Positions 55,203-63,629 of a stretch of 64,000 nucleotides of DNA are shown here, one piece after another. Position numbers and translations under genes: made by a program. Positions within the stretch are counted from its first letter, which is position 1, and every line of letters begins with the position of its first letter. Where the stretch lies: positions 110,744-174,743 of the forward strand of contig CAINJJ010000053.1 of assembly GCA_903849645.1 (NCBI GenBank), given 5' to 3'. Source of the DNA: an uncultured Acidobacteriaceae bacterium. GTDB lineage: Bacteria > Acidobacteriota > Terriglobia > Terriglobales > Acidobacteriaceae. Under the pieces are notes generated by a model. The model was not told where the DNA came from. It saw only the letters and a program-made list of their open reading frames with translations, and made no database searches.

Positions 55203-56564
55203 CTAGGCCAGCTTCTTCAGCTCCGGATAACGCCGGAAGATCCGCGCCTGGTCCTCCGCGCTCAACGCCGAGAGCCGCCGCGGCTTGTCCTGCGGCCGAG
55301 TTCCCTTTTGGTTGAGCACGTTCATCAGGCTCCACTCGCGGTCCAGTCCCTGCGGCTCCGAGGCCTTCAGGTCGTAGCGCGTAAAGTCGATGGCCAGCGG
55401 CGTTTCGCCTTTGGTCCAGTCACCCAGCAGCGCCAGACGGAACTCCTGGTTCATGAACCAGCGAATCTCCAGTTCCTTCTCCGACCCCGGTGCGCCGGTT
55501 CCTTTAGTGTCAAAGCGGTAATTCAGGCCGGTGTTATCTGGCACGTGCCTGCGCCACTCCAGGCCAAAAGCGCCCTCGGTCATGACCTGCGTATCCGGCC
55601 AGCGCTCTCGCACCGCCTGCAGCCAGTACGTCAGGTCCTCGTCGTGGCCCACGGAGACCTCCCAGATGCCCGTCACAAACCCGAACCCGTTCAGCGCGCG
55701 GCCTGTGTCAAAGTGCATCGCGGTGGTGTCCATCATCTCCCGGCGGCCCACTGTCGTTCCCAGGTTGCCCACCGTCTCAATCGGCCCCACTCCCAGGCGG
55801 CTGTTGAATCCCCCCAGAAACCCGTCGCGCCGCGCCGCCAGAAAATCGCAGGTCCATCCGTCCAGGCACACGCTGTCCACGAAGTCCGCCTTGCCCTGCG
55901 CCGGCTTCAGATAATGTTCGCGGCTGGGGTAGTAGGGGTAGACGATGCCCCCGTCCCCATCGCCATAGTCGATTGCGTGCTGGCTCCAGATCTGCCCCTG
56001 GCATACATGGATTCCCTCGTCCTCGGCCAGATGGCGCTGGTTCTCCACATCCAGAAACCCTGCTACCACGCTCTCCGGGCGGTACTTGCCTCCGACCATC
56101 TCCGAGACCATCCCCAGCGCCGTATGAATCGTCCGCCGGTTGTTCTCCCGCGTGTCATACATCGGGGCGCAATAGCCGCCGGGAATGAAGGTGACCTCGT
56201 CGCCGTACTTGTCGTGGTAACCGGCAAGCAGTCGCCGCGCCTCCTGGTACTCCTTGCGGTCGTCGCGCAGAGCCAGCCAACTGATGGCCCACGTCATGCG
56301 CCCGCCGGGACAGCCCCGCTCAAAGGCGTCGCGCCGCGAGCGAATCTTCTCCGGACGGTTGTCGGCGGCCTCATCCAGCCCAATCGAGCGGGTCGGCGTC
56401 ACCTCGATCTGGTTTACCCGCACCACGGAGACATGGGTCAGATAGCGCCCCTGGAGCCCTGCTCCCGCCGCGCCCAGAGCCTTGCCGCCCACCGCCAGCG
56501 CCGCCGCCGAACTCGTTGCCGTGTGAAGAAACTGCCGCCTTGTCCAACCTGTCTTCGTCGCCAT
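55203..56564 (-). CDS. Tat-signal DUF3863-family protein
   Basis: A 453-residue exported protein. The ATG at 56564 starts a twin-arginine signal (WTRRQFLHTATSSAAALAVGG). The body carries the family wording I associate with DUF3863: GGRMTWAISWLALRDDRKEY, GYCAPMYDTRENNRRTIHTA and DGGIVYPYYPSREHYLKPAQ, with an apparent TIM-barrel-like layout. Function is unknown; relatives cluster with glycan degradation genes. Its position convergent with rhaB (7 bp) hints at release of rhamnose or a related sugar. Acidic residues that could be catalytic (DVENQ, DYGDGDGG) are present but their role is not shown. Confidence 0.75.
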   Translation of the reverse strand: MATKTGWTRRQFLHTATSSAAALAVGGKALGAAGAGLQGRYLTHVSVVRVNQIEVTPTRSIGLDEAADNRPEKIRSRRDAFERGCPGGRMTWAISWLALRDDRKEYQEARRLLAGYHDKYGDEVTFIPGGYCAPMYDTRENNRRTIHTALGMVSEMVGGKYRPESVVAGFLDVENQRHLAEDEGIHVCQGQIWSQHAIDYGDGDGGIVYPYYPSREHYLKPAQGKADFVDSVCLDGWTCDFLAARRDGFLGGFNSRLGVGPIETVGNLGTTVGRREMMDTTAMHFDTGRALNGFGFVTGIWEVSVGHDEDLTYWLQAVRERWPDTQVMTEGAFGLEWRRHVPDNTGLNYRFDTKGTGAPGSEKELEIRWFMNQEFRLALLGDWTKGETPLAIDFTRYDLKASEPQGLDREWSLMNVLNQKGTRPQDKPRRLSALSAEDQARIFRRYPELKKLA

Positions 56565-56620
56565 CTCACTTACCCAGCCTTTCTCCAAATCGTTGCCGTC
56601 TTGCCCGTCCCCGTGTTTGA

Positions 56621-57025
56621 ATGAGCCCGATGCTGATTCACCGAGGCCGCGGTACCTTGATCGCAATCATTGCGATTCTCTGCCTGGCCGACGCCGAAGC
56701 ACTCACTCGATCGCTTTTTCACTACTACCGATACTATCCGCAGCATGCCTGGCCTAAGCTCGCTGCCTGCCTTGTCGCCGCTGCTCTGGTTCGATGGCTC
56801 TCCCCCAAAGAGGAACAACCCTCCGACTCAACTCCGCCCTATGAAGAGTGGCTGGTCTCCGGCGGCGAAGACTTGCCGGTTGCGCAGCACGAACCCTCTG
56901 TGCTCAAGCCGACCCTGTTCCGCGATTCCGACTCGCTCTTCCTGATTCCAGTCAGATACTGGCCGACGCTTCTTTGCGTGCTTGGGATCATCCTCTATTT
57001 CGCGCCCGAAACCGCGCTGCCTTAA
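56621..57025 (+). CDS. small membrane protein of unknown function
   Basis: A 134-residue protein with two hydrophobic stretches near the N-terminus (about 10-25 and 45-58) and one near the C-terminus (LIPVRYWPTLLCVLGIILYFA), separated by an acidic, Pro-rich loop. No family is recognised. Codon usage and the lack of overlap with another strand's gene support it as real. It is divergent from the DUF3863 gene by 56 bp. Confidence 0.6.
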   Translation: MSPMLIHRGRGTLIAIIAILCLADAEALTRSLFHYYRYYPQHAWPKLAACLVAAALVRWLSPKEEQPSDSTPPYEEWLVSGGEDLPVAQHEPSVLKPTLFRDSDSLFLIPVRYWPTLLCVLGIILYFAPETALP

Positions 57026-57040
57026 GGCGCGAACCGCACG

Positions 57041-57067
57041 CCCAGGGTCCCGCTTTTGGGACCTGGG
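57041..57067. repeat. hairpin-forming intergenic repeat
   Basis: CCCAGGgTCCC-gcttttg-GGGACCTGGG is an inverted repeat with one bulge, followed by a second GC-rich palindrome (GGGTGC/GCACCC type) at about 57070-57100. It sits between convergent genes and resembles short acidobacterial repeats. It may also work as a terminator, although no clear U-run follows. Confidence 0.5.
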
Positions 57068-57181
57068 AAACCCGTGCCGCCGGGTGCACCAGGTCTTTCT
57101 TCGCACAGATTCCTTTGAAGCATGGTGATTCCTGGGGCTGATGCTCGGGCACCCGCCTGTTCAGGATGACGAACTCTGGAG

Positions 57182-58861
57182 TTACAACCCGAGTTTGGAC
57201 CAGAGCGCGTCGACTCTGGTCTTGGTGGCGGAGTCCATTTCTATCATGGCGGGCCAGGGGCGGTCGAAGCCTTCGGCCTTCCACTTGCGGGTGGCGTCGA
57301 TGCCCATCTTGCTGCCGTAGTTGGGCATGCGGGAGGCGTGGTCCAGCGAGTCGACGGGGCCAAGGGTGAACTGGATGTCGCGCTCGGGGTCGATGTTGTT
57401 GGCCACGCGGAGCGTGACTTCGCCCACGTCCTGCACGTCGCAGTCTTCATCGACAACGACGATGACCTTGGTGAACATGGCCTGGCCGAGTGACCAGATG
57501 GCGTTCATGACCTTGCGCGCCTGGCCGGGATAGCTCTTGCGGATGGAGACGAGCATGAGGTTGTGGGCCACGCCCTCGGCGGGCAGGTTGATGTCCACAA
57601 TCTCGGGAATCGTCATCTTCATGGCGGGGAGGAAGATCCGTTCGACGGCCTTGGCGAGCCAGGCGTCTTCCATGGGCGGCTTGCCGACAATGGTGGCGGC
57701 GTAGATGGGGTTTTTGCGGTGGGTGATGCAGGTGAGGTGGAAGACGGGGTACTGGTCGGTCATGGTGTAGAAGCCGGTGTGGTCGCCAAAGGGGCCCTCG
57801 GTGCGAAGTTCGCCGAGCTCGACGTAACCCTCGAGGATGATTTCACCGTGGGCCGGAACCTGGAGGTCGACGGTTTCGCACTGGACGATCTCGACGGGCT
57901 TGCCACGGAGGAAGCCGGCGATCATGAACTCCTCGACCTCAGGGGGAGCGGGGACGATGGCGGAGAAGGTGGTGGCGGGGTCAGTGCCGATGGCCACGGC
58001 GACCTCAAGCCGGGAGCCTTTGAGGTTGCCCATGGCCACCTGGGGCAGGCCGCCGATGGGCCCGTCGGGGATGGCGACCGCGCCGCCGGCTGACTCGGCC
58101 ATAGCGGCCACGCGGGCGGTGAGGGCGCTGAAGTCTCCACTTGCCTGAGAAGCAGAAGACGCTGCCCTCCGCAGGAGTTCGCGGTAGTGCTCGGCGGCGA
58201 CCTTTTGCCGTTGCCAGTGCATGCCGGTGGTCTGGCCGTCATAGACCTGCATGCGGTACATGCCGATGTTGCGCTTGCCGTTCCGCGGGTCCTTGGTGTG
58301 GACGCAGGGCAGGGTGATGAAGCGGCCGCCGTCGTGGGGCCAGCACTTGAGAATGGGGAACTGGTTGAGGTCGAAGTTGTCGCGCCCGTTGTCGTCTTTC
58401 GACTTCAGGATGACTTCCTTGCAGGGTGCGTCCTTGGCGCTGACGGTCTTGGGGAAGGCGGAGGCGAGCGCGCCGAGCTGGGGAAGCATCTTGAGCTTGT
58501 CGAGCAGGCCGCCGGTGGGGGGCTTGACGTTCAAAAGCGCGGTGATGCGGCCCGCGACTTCGTCGAGTCGCTCGACGCCCAGCGACATGGCCATGCGGCG
58601 CTCGCTGCCGAACTGGTTGATGAGCACCTGGTGGCCGGGATGACCCTTGATGTTTTCAAAGAGTAGCGCGGGGCCGCCGGGGGCGTATTTCTCAGGGGCG
58701 GCGCTTCCCTGCCCTACGGCACCTGGTCGCGCTCCAATTTTGGAGACGCGGTCGGTGATTTCAGTGATTTCAAGCTCCGGCGAGACTTCTTCCTTGATGC
58801 GCTTGAGTTCGCCGGCTTTCTCGAGTGCTTTGATCCATTCGCGCAAATCGTCGTAGGCCAA
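57182..58861 (-). CDS. UbiD-family prenylated-FMN decarboxylase
   Basis: A 559-residue decarboxylase. The TTG at 58861 with GGGAG 8 bp upstream starts at the conserved AYDDLREWIKAL; an in-frame TTG at 58897 gives an extra 12 residues. UbiD signatures: the catalytic Arg region RNIGMYRMQVYDGQTTGMHW, and LRTEGPFGDHTGFYT with catalytic Glu and the Asp at the second acid position, as in bacterial UbiD. It removes a carboxylate from an aromatic substrate using prenylated FMN; a role in menaquinone or ubiquinone-type biosynthesis or aromatic breakdown is possible. No UbiX gene lies in the window. Confidence 0.9.
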   Translation of the reverse strand: MAYDDLREWIKALEKAGELKRIKEEVSPELEITEITDRVSKIGARPGAVGQGSAAPEKYAPGGPALLFENIKGHPGHQVLINQFGSERRMAMSLGVERLDEVAGRITALLNVKPPTGGLLDKLKMLPQLGALASAFPKTVSAKDAPCKEVILKSKDDNGRDNFDLNQFPILKCWPHDGGRFITLPCVHTKDPRNGKRNIGMYRMQVYDGQTTGMHWQRQKVAAEHYRELLRRAASSASQASGDFSALTARVAAMAESAGGAVAIPDGPIGGLPQVAMGNLKGSRLEVAVAIGTDPATTFSAIVPAPPEVEEFMIAGFLRGKPVEIVQCETVDLQVPAHGEIILEGYVELGELRTEGPFGDHTGFYTMTDQYPVFHLTCITHRKNPIYAATIVGKPPMEDAWLAKAVERIFLPAMKMTIPEIVDINLPAEGVAHNLMLVSIRKSYPGQARKVMNAIWSLGQAMFTKVIVVVDEDCDVQDVGEVTLRVANNIDPERDIQFTLGPVDSLDHASRMPNYGSKMGIDATRKWKAEGFDRPWPAMIEMDSATKTRVDALWSKLGL

Positions 58862-58901
58862 GGGTATTGCTCCCGCTGGGAAGCTTGAGCTCCCCAAGCC
58901 T

Positions 58902-59888
58902 CTAGCTTACTAGGGTCACGACGACCGGTTGCCCGGACTGCTCGGGCTGGACGGGCGGGATGGCGTCCATGGGGTAGCCGAGCCGCTTCCACTCGTCGTA
59001 GCCCCCGCGCAGGGGGCGTACCCGTTCGATGCCGAGCTTGTGGAGGGCCATGGCGGTTTTGGCGGCAGTGGCCTCGCTGGGGCAGGTGCAGTAGAGGACC
59101 ACGTCGCGATCGCGGGGAATCTCAAGATGGCGGGCTGCGAGCGCCTCGGGCGAGATGTGGAGAGCGCCGGGCAGCACGAAAGGGTCGGGGAGCAGTTCGA
59201 GGGGATGGCGCAGGTCCACGATGTAGACCGGCTCGCCGGCGTCGAGCTGGCGCTTGAGCTCTTCGGGCTCGAGGCGGGAGGCGACCAGATTTTTGATGAC
59301 CATGCGGCGGCGGACAACGCGGCCGATGAAGAAGCCAAGGATGCCAAGGACGAGCAGCGCGCCGGAGAAGCGGCCGACCCAGTCAAGCAGGCTTGGGTCG
59401 CGCCGGAGAGCGTCGCCGAAGAGGCGTCCAGCCGTAAGCAGGGCGCCGACCCAGAGCGATGCGCCGATGGTGTCAAAGAGCAGGAAGCGGGGGTAGGTCA
59501 TGCCGTTCTGGCCGGCGACGGGGGGAGCGAGGGTGGCGAGGCCGGGGACGAACTTGGCGGTCATGAGGGTGACGGCGCGGCGGCGGCCAAAAGAGTTCTG
59601 GGTGCGGCGGACGCAGATGGTTGGCTCGAGGGAGAGCTTGCAGAGCAGGCGCAGCACATGATGGCCGTAGCGGCGGCCAACGATGAACCATGCGGTGTCC
59701 GCGGTGATCGAGGCGACAACGCCGGCGAGGAGAGCGAGGGGGAAGCTGAGCTGCCCGTCGACGGAGAGAGCTCCGGCGGCCAGAAGAACCGGCGTGGCGG
59801 GCAGGGGGATGCCAAGCTGCTCAACCAGTACCCAGGCGAAGAGCAGGAGATAGCCGTAGACGAGAAGGATGTGTTCAGGGAGCGCCAT
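58902..59888 (-). CDS. DedA-family membrane protein fused to a rhodanese domain
   Basis: A 328-residue two-part protein. Residues about 1-195 form a DedA/SNARE-associated membrane region with several helices (FAWVLVEQLGIPLPATPVLL, KFVPGLATLAPPVAGQNGM with the conserved FxxG/RxxP-like patch, and FLLFDTIGASLWVGALL). Residues about 205-310 form a cytoplasmic rhodanese domain with active-site Cys in VVLYCTCPSEATAAK. DedA proteins act in membrane lipid and undecaprenyl-phosphate recycling; the rhodanese adds a sulfur-transfer or regulatory part. The start is 40 bp upstream of nothing else on this strand and 41 bp follow to the UbiD gene, which could be cotranscribed. Confidence 0.88.
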   Translation of the reverse strand: MALPEHILLVYGYLLLFAWVLVEQLGIPLPATPVLLAAGALSVDGQLSFPLALLAGVVASITADTAWFIVGRRYGHHVLRLLCKLSLEPTICVRRTQNSFGRRRAVTLMTAKFVPGLATLAPPVAGQNGMTYPRFLLFDTIGASLWVGALLTAGRLFGDALRRDPSLLDWVGRFSGALLVLGILGFFIGRVVRRRMVIKNLVASRLEPEELKRQLDAGEPVYIVDLRHPLELLPDPFVLPGALHISPEALAARHLEIPRDRDVVLYCTCPSEATAAKTAMALHKLGIERVRPLRGGYDEWKRLGYPMDAIPPVQPEQSGQPVVVTLVS

Positions 59889-60390
59889 GGGGAAGTTTCC
59901 TGTCTTCGATCGCGGAGAAGTTGGGCCGCCGGGCCCTGACGTGCCGGGGGCAGGTCAGGAAGCCGGGAGGTCCCTGCCTATGGGATGAGGGAAAGGGCGG
60001 ATTGGCTTCAACTGTATGACCGCCGGAATGACCGCAGGATTTGTGCCGCCGAACCCTGGTCACAAGAGCTTCGCGGCCATGTGCCCGCTCGCCCTGCGCG
60101 GAAACGCTCACGATCCGCTTCTTGTTCATCGGACCGCAGTCTCAATTCGCGTTTCCCGCCCCCACTCGCTCGCTTTCAATCCGTTGCCCTTCGCGTCACT
60201 TCCGGTGACCAGCTTGAGACAGGACTTGCACGCGCAAGAGTGCCCCATGGTGGGGGCGCCAAAAAAATCGGCCCCCGTCATTAACGGGGGCCAAGTTGCC
60301 TTGGTTCTCTCGAGTTGCGAGAGCTTGGTTGGCGGCCTTACGGCGGGGGGCCGCCGGCGCGGAAGTTGCCCTGGGGGGAGGGCTCGGGGG
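59889..60390. other. gene-poor 3' region of the OmpA-family gene
   Basis: About 500 bp without a convincing gene on either strand. It contains a strong minus-strand terminator (60270-60292) and further GC-rich stem-loops at about 60305-60360. Confidence 0.6.
60263..60292 (-). terminator. Rho-independent terminator of the OmpA-family gene
   Basis: A perfect 9-bp stem, GGCCCCCGT-catta-ACGGGGGCC (60270-60292), is followed on the minus strand by a run of seven T (60262-60268). It lies about 100 bp behind the stop of the gene at 60391. The long structured 3' leader to it could be a regulatory region. Confidence 0.85.
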
Positions 60391-61296
60391 TTAAGGCCGT
60401 TCCGCGCCGGTTGAGGATGCTACACCATGGGGGGATGCATCATCCTGGGCCGCCAAACTGTTTTCCATCAACCGAATGTGCACCGAGCTTGCGCGAACCG
60501 GCCGGGGTGAATCCTGGCCGGCAGCGGCCTGGGCGTTGCCCAAGGCGACTGAGTGGAGACGGTAGACGGGAATCTCATGTTGTGTGACAAGGTAGCGCTT
60601 GACTGCCTCAGCCAGGCGCTGGGAATTCTGAATGCCGAGGGAGCCGGCCGCGGGGGCGTTGGCTTCCATTTCCAGGATGTAACCCTGGTGGCCGGTGAGG
60701 TTGGCGGCCAGCTCGTCGAGCTGCTTGCGTGCCGCTGCGGACAATATCGGCTGCGATCCGTGGAACACTACCTCGACTTCGTTGATTTGCTTGTACTGGT
60801 CGAGGCCGGAGACAGTGGAGTTCAACTGGTCGACGTGAGTGGATGCGCTCAGCGCCAGACCGCTCGCCCGCTGGGCCTGGGAGCCAGCCGCGGTTGCTGT
60901 CCGGTTGGCGCCGTCGGCGGTGGACTGGGCAGTGCGGATGCCCGCCTGCGCCCTGGAGTCAACGTCCTGGATGTCACGCGTATTCCGGGCATTGACTTCG
61001 TCCAACTCGTTGATGCGGTCCTTGAGGGGGTCGATGCGCTTGTTGACCCACTTTTTGCGGGCAAAGGGATTGACCCTGCCCCAAAAACCTTCCTTGGACG
61101 GTGCGGCTGAAGAGCCGGATACGCCATCGGGAGTGGAATGCGATTGTACCGCCGCAGAACCCGCATCCTGGGGAATCCCGGAGGCGCGCTGCGCAACCGC
61201 CGGGACTCCAATTGCAGATGCCAGCAAAAGAACCGCAAGCTGGCGGGGGAACAATATCGGGGATGAAACTCTGTTCTCCATGTTGGGGGTGACCAT
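60391..61296 (-). CDS. OmpA-family envelope protein with coiled-coil linker
   Basis: A 301-residue exported protein. The ATG at 61296 has AAGG about 6 bp upstream and opens a signal peptide of ordinary length (QLAVLLLASAIGVPAVAQ). A long central helix of heptad-like Ala/Asp/Gln repeats (NARNTRDIQDVDSRAQAG...) leads to a C-terminal OmpA/peptidoglycan-binding domain (about 195-285: EVVFHGSQPILSAAARKQLDELA ... NSQRLAEAVKRYL), with the conserved Asn and Arg positions. It should tie the outer membrane or periplasm to the cell wall. A sigma-54 promoter match is upstream. Confidence 0.82.
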   Translation of the reverse strand: MVTPNMENRVSSPILFPRQLAVLLLASAIGVPAVAQRASGIPQDAGSAAVQSHSTPDGVSGSSAAPSKEGFWGRVNPFARKKWVNKRIDPLKDRINELDEVNARNTRDIQDVDSRAQAGIRTAQSTADGANRTATAAGSQAQRASGLALSASTHVDQLNSTVSGLDQYKQINEVEVVFHGSQPILSAAARKQLDELAANLTGHQGYILEMEANAPAAGSLGIQNSQRLAEAVKRYLVTQHEIPVYRLHSVALGNAQAAAGQDSPRPVRASSVHIRLMENSLAAQDDASPHGVASSTGAERP

Positions 61297-61359
61297 GTCG
61301 AACCTTTCTCCGCGACTTGCTTGCGGGGTGAGCCGTACTGTCTGCTCGCTTGTACATAT

Positions 61360-61376
61360 AGCAATGCGGATGCCAA
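61360..61376 (-). promoter_or_regulatory. sigma-54 (-24/-12) promoter of the OmpA-family gene
   Basis: On the minus strand TTGGCATCCGCATTGCT reads as TGGCAT (-24), five bases, TTGCT (-12), with the invariant GG and GC exactly ten bases apart, fitting the sigma-54 consensus. The predicted start of transcription is about 50 bp before the ATG at 61296. The window also encodes a sigma-54 activator at 14238. Confidence 0.6.
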
Positions 61377-61559
61377 ACTTTAGCAAGGCTGTGAAGTTTT
61401 TGTAATTTGTTTGGATTGTTCACTTTACCGGACAACTTTGAGGAGATGGCGCAACGCAAGGGGGAGCGGCCTCTTGAGAGAGGTATGTAATTTTTTCCAG
61501 GCAGGGTAGTTTCTACGCGGTAAATCGGTAAAGTGGAGTGCGATGGGTGGAAATCGGCC

Positions 61560-62093
61560 CTAGTGCGTTTCGACGCGGAGGACACGAATCTCCGGGTAGG
61601 CTCCATCCCAGTCGGGGGAGACGGTGTCGAAGATCAGGCGGAAGTCGCGCTGGGCGCCGGGAGGGAGCGGCGCGGCCGAGACGGGCTGCACATCAATATA
61701 GGGTTCTCTCATGCGGATGAGTTTGAGAGGCTGGGTTTCATTTTGGGCGATCTCGTGAGCGTAGTTGCGAAAGAGGACCTGGACGGTGACGGCGGTGACG
61801 GTGAGCGCGCCGTTGTTGGCGATGTGACCGTCGAGGTAGGTGAGTTTGCCGCCTGCGAGGTAGGGAGCTTCACTCATGGCGAGCTGGTCGAGGACCAGCG
61901 AGCCGGCGTAGGGGTCAAGGGGGGTGGAAACCGGGGTGGGGGCGGAGACGGCACGCGCCTGGGAGGCGCGGCGCTGCATGGTGACCAGGGCCGCGGCGGC
62001 GACGAGCAGAACGACCGCAGCCGCGATGAGGAATGGGAGCCAGTTACGGCCTTCGCCTGGAGATGGGGGTACAAGTTCAGGGGCAGTGCTCAC
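61560..62093 (-). CDS. DUF2393-like membrane-anchored protein
   Basis: A 177-residue protein with one N-terminal transmembrane helix (about 18-41, WLPFLIAAAVVLLVAAAALV) and a Pro-rich linker. The outer domain is a beta-sandwich-like region (YLDGHIANNGALTVTAVTVQVLFRNYAHEIAQNET) of the FxLYD/DUF2393 kind that acidobacteria encode frequently. GTG start. Function unknown. It has 263 bp between its end and the OmpA-family gene and is on the same strand. Confidence 0.7.
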   Translation of the reverse strand: MSTAPELVPPSPGEGRNWLPFLIAAAVVLLVAAAALVTMQRRASQARAVSAPTPVSTPLDPYAGSLVLDQLAMSEAPYLAGGKLTYLDGHIANNGALTVTAVTVQVLFRNYAHEIAQNETQPLKLIRMREPYIDVQPVSAAPLPPGAQRDFRLIFDTVSPDWDGAYPEIRVLRVETH

Positions 62094-62318
62094 GAGCGGA
62101 ATTCTACACCGTTACCAAAGGAAGGGCAGCGGCGAGTTCGTTCTAATGATTGAGAGACAGGTTTTGCCTTGCGGGTCGATAAAGGGACCAGCGGCCATTT
62201 TGAACCAATATGTTCGCAGGGGACGGAGCGTCCTGGGAACAGATTGCGTCCGTGATGCCAGGGGCATTCGGCGTTCGAACAGAGAAATGAGTTGAGAAGG
62301 TTGGAAGGCGGGCGGAGG

Positions 62319-62465
62319 ATGGAGCAGATTTCACAGCCGGGAACAACGTTGATGAGGCCCGGAGAGGTCCGTGCAGGGCGTGACCGGAAGACCGGTGACC
62401 TGGCTTACCAGTGGATGACGGTGGCAGCCATCCTGGCGGTGCTGGGGACGCTCTGGCTATTTTAG
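62319..62465 (+). CDS. 48-residue single-span membrane protein
   Basis: A short gene (ATG at 62319, TAG at 62463) with a GGAAGG/GGAGG-rich upstream. It encodes a charged N-terminal region (RPGEVRAGRDRKTGD) and one C-terminal transmembrane helix (WMTVAAILAVLGTLWLF). The layout, with a polar head and a clean helix up to the stop, is typical of tail-anchored or small regulatory peptides. No homologue family is recognised. It sits alone between two minus-strand genes. Confidence 0.5.
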   Translation: MEQISQPGTTLMRPGEVRAGRDRKTGDLAYQWMTVAAILAVLGTLWLF

Positions 62466-62580
62466 GGGCAGGAGAAGACTGGGTCCGAACTACGTCCATT
62501 TTCAAACAAGAAGAATTCCCGTGAATGCGGGAGACGCGGAACCCCGGCTTTGTGTCCTGAACCAGAGTTCCGGCCCATGC

Positions 62581-63339
62581 TCAGCCGAAGCGGGCGCGCT
62601 TGACGGTCTGGCGGAAGTCCTCACCGGTCATTTCGATACGTACGCACATTTCAGCGAGGCGGGAGCGCATGCGGTCGCCGATGCGGTCGCCCAGGGTAGG
62701 CTCGCGGGCGGCGCGCTCGGCATCCGACTTGGCGCCGCTGCCGGCGGGCAAGTCGGCGTAGTTGGTGGTGATGATGGTGGTCTGCTGATCGTTATAGCGG
62801 GTATTGAGAATCAGGGCGACGGTGTCCCAGACCCACTCGTTGGGTTTTTGCGCGCCCAGGTCATCGAGGACCAGCACTTCGGCGGCAAAAACAGGCTTGA
62901 GGAGTTCGAGTTCCGTGGTCTGGACCTGGGCGTTGTAGCTGTTCTGGATGCTCTTGAGCAGTTCCCGGTAGTCGCAGAAGAGGCCGCGGACGCCGCGTTC
63001 CTGGACGAGACGGCGGAGGACGCCGACGGCGAGGTGGGTTTTGCCCACGCCGATGGAACCGGTGAAGAGAATTCCCTTGCCCGCGGTATCCACCGGGTAG
63101 GCCTCGACGAACTTGCGGGCGGTGAGGTGGGCGCGGCCCAGGGAGGGGTCGGCGCCGCGAAAGGCGGTTTCATAGCCGTCGAGGGTGTAGTGGCGGTAGC
63201 GCTCGGGGATGCGCGCTGCGGCGAGGCGGCGCTCTTCGCGCTGCATCTCCTGGCACTCGCAGGCCCGCGAAACCCACTTTCCATCGGGATTGACGACCCG
63301 GACGAGGCCGACGCCTGCGCAAATTGAACAGATGCTCAT
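62581..63339 (-). CDS. DnaC/IstB-like ATPase with N-terminal zinc motif
   Basis: A 252-residue AAA+ ATPase of the helicase-loader kind. The N-terminus has a zinc-binding-like CSICAGVGL ... CECQE arrangement (about residues 4-32), as in DnaI/DnaC relatives. The P-loop is GSIGVGKTHLAV, the Walker B VLVLDDLGAQ, and a sensor-like TTNY motif follows. The C-terminal region has RIGDRMRSRLAEM, with arginine finger-like residues. It probably loads the replicative helicase onto DNA or forms part of primosome assembly. ATG at 63339; an in-frame TTG at 63348 lacks a ribosome site. Confidence 0.85.
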   Translation of the reverse strand: MSICSICAGVGLVRVVNPDGKWVSRACECQEMQREERRLAAARIPERYRHYTLDGYETAFRGADPSLGRAHLTARKFVEAYPVDTAGKGILFTGSIGVGKTHLAVGVLRRLVQERGVRGLFCDYRELLKSIQNSYNAQVQTTELELLKPVFAAEVLVLDDLGAQKPNEWVWDTVALILNTRYNDQQTTIITTNYADLPAGSGAKSDAERAAREPTLGDRIGDRMRSRLAEMCVRIEMTGEDFRQTVKRARFG

Positions 63340-63554
63340 CTGACTCAAGGGTAGCGCAGGGGGCCGCGGGCTCCGGAGGTGCGGAAGAGGGCCGAAATGT
63401 GGAAAAGGACGGATTGTGCCGAAATCGGGGTAAGTTGCTGAAGGCTCAGTTCCGTGGAAGTACGGATGCCTGGTTACTTACCAACGGTTGGAGAGGGTAA
63501 CCCGTTCGTAGCACTTCGGTACGATGAAATGCTGTCATCTGACCGTCATTTTCA

Positions 63555-63612
63555 TTGACAGTGCGCAATGAAAGGGGGTAAACATAGCGTAATTTCAAAA
63601 AAAGCAAATTAC
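63555..63612 (+). promoter_or_regulatory. promoter-like element and palindrome upstream of the right-edge gene
   Basis: TTGACA (63555-63560) is a consensus -35; a weak -10 follows 18 bp later (TAAACA, 63579-63584). Just downstream is an inverted repeat GTAATTT-N10-AAATTAC (63589-63612), which could be an operator or mRNA stem. Confidence 0.4.
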
Positions 63613-63629
63613 TTCAGGGGGGGGGCTCC

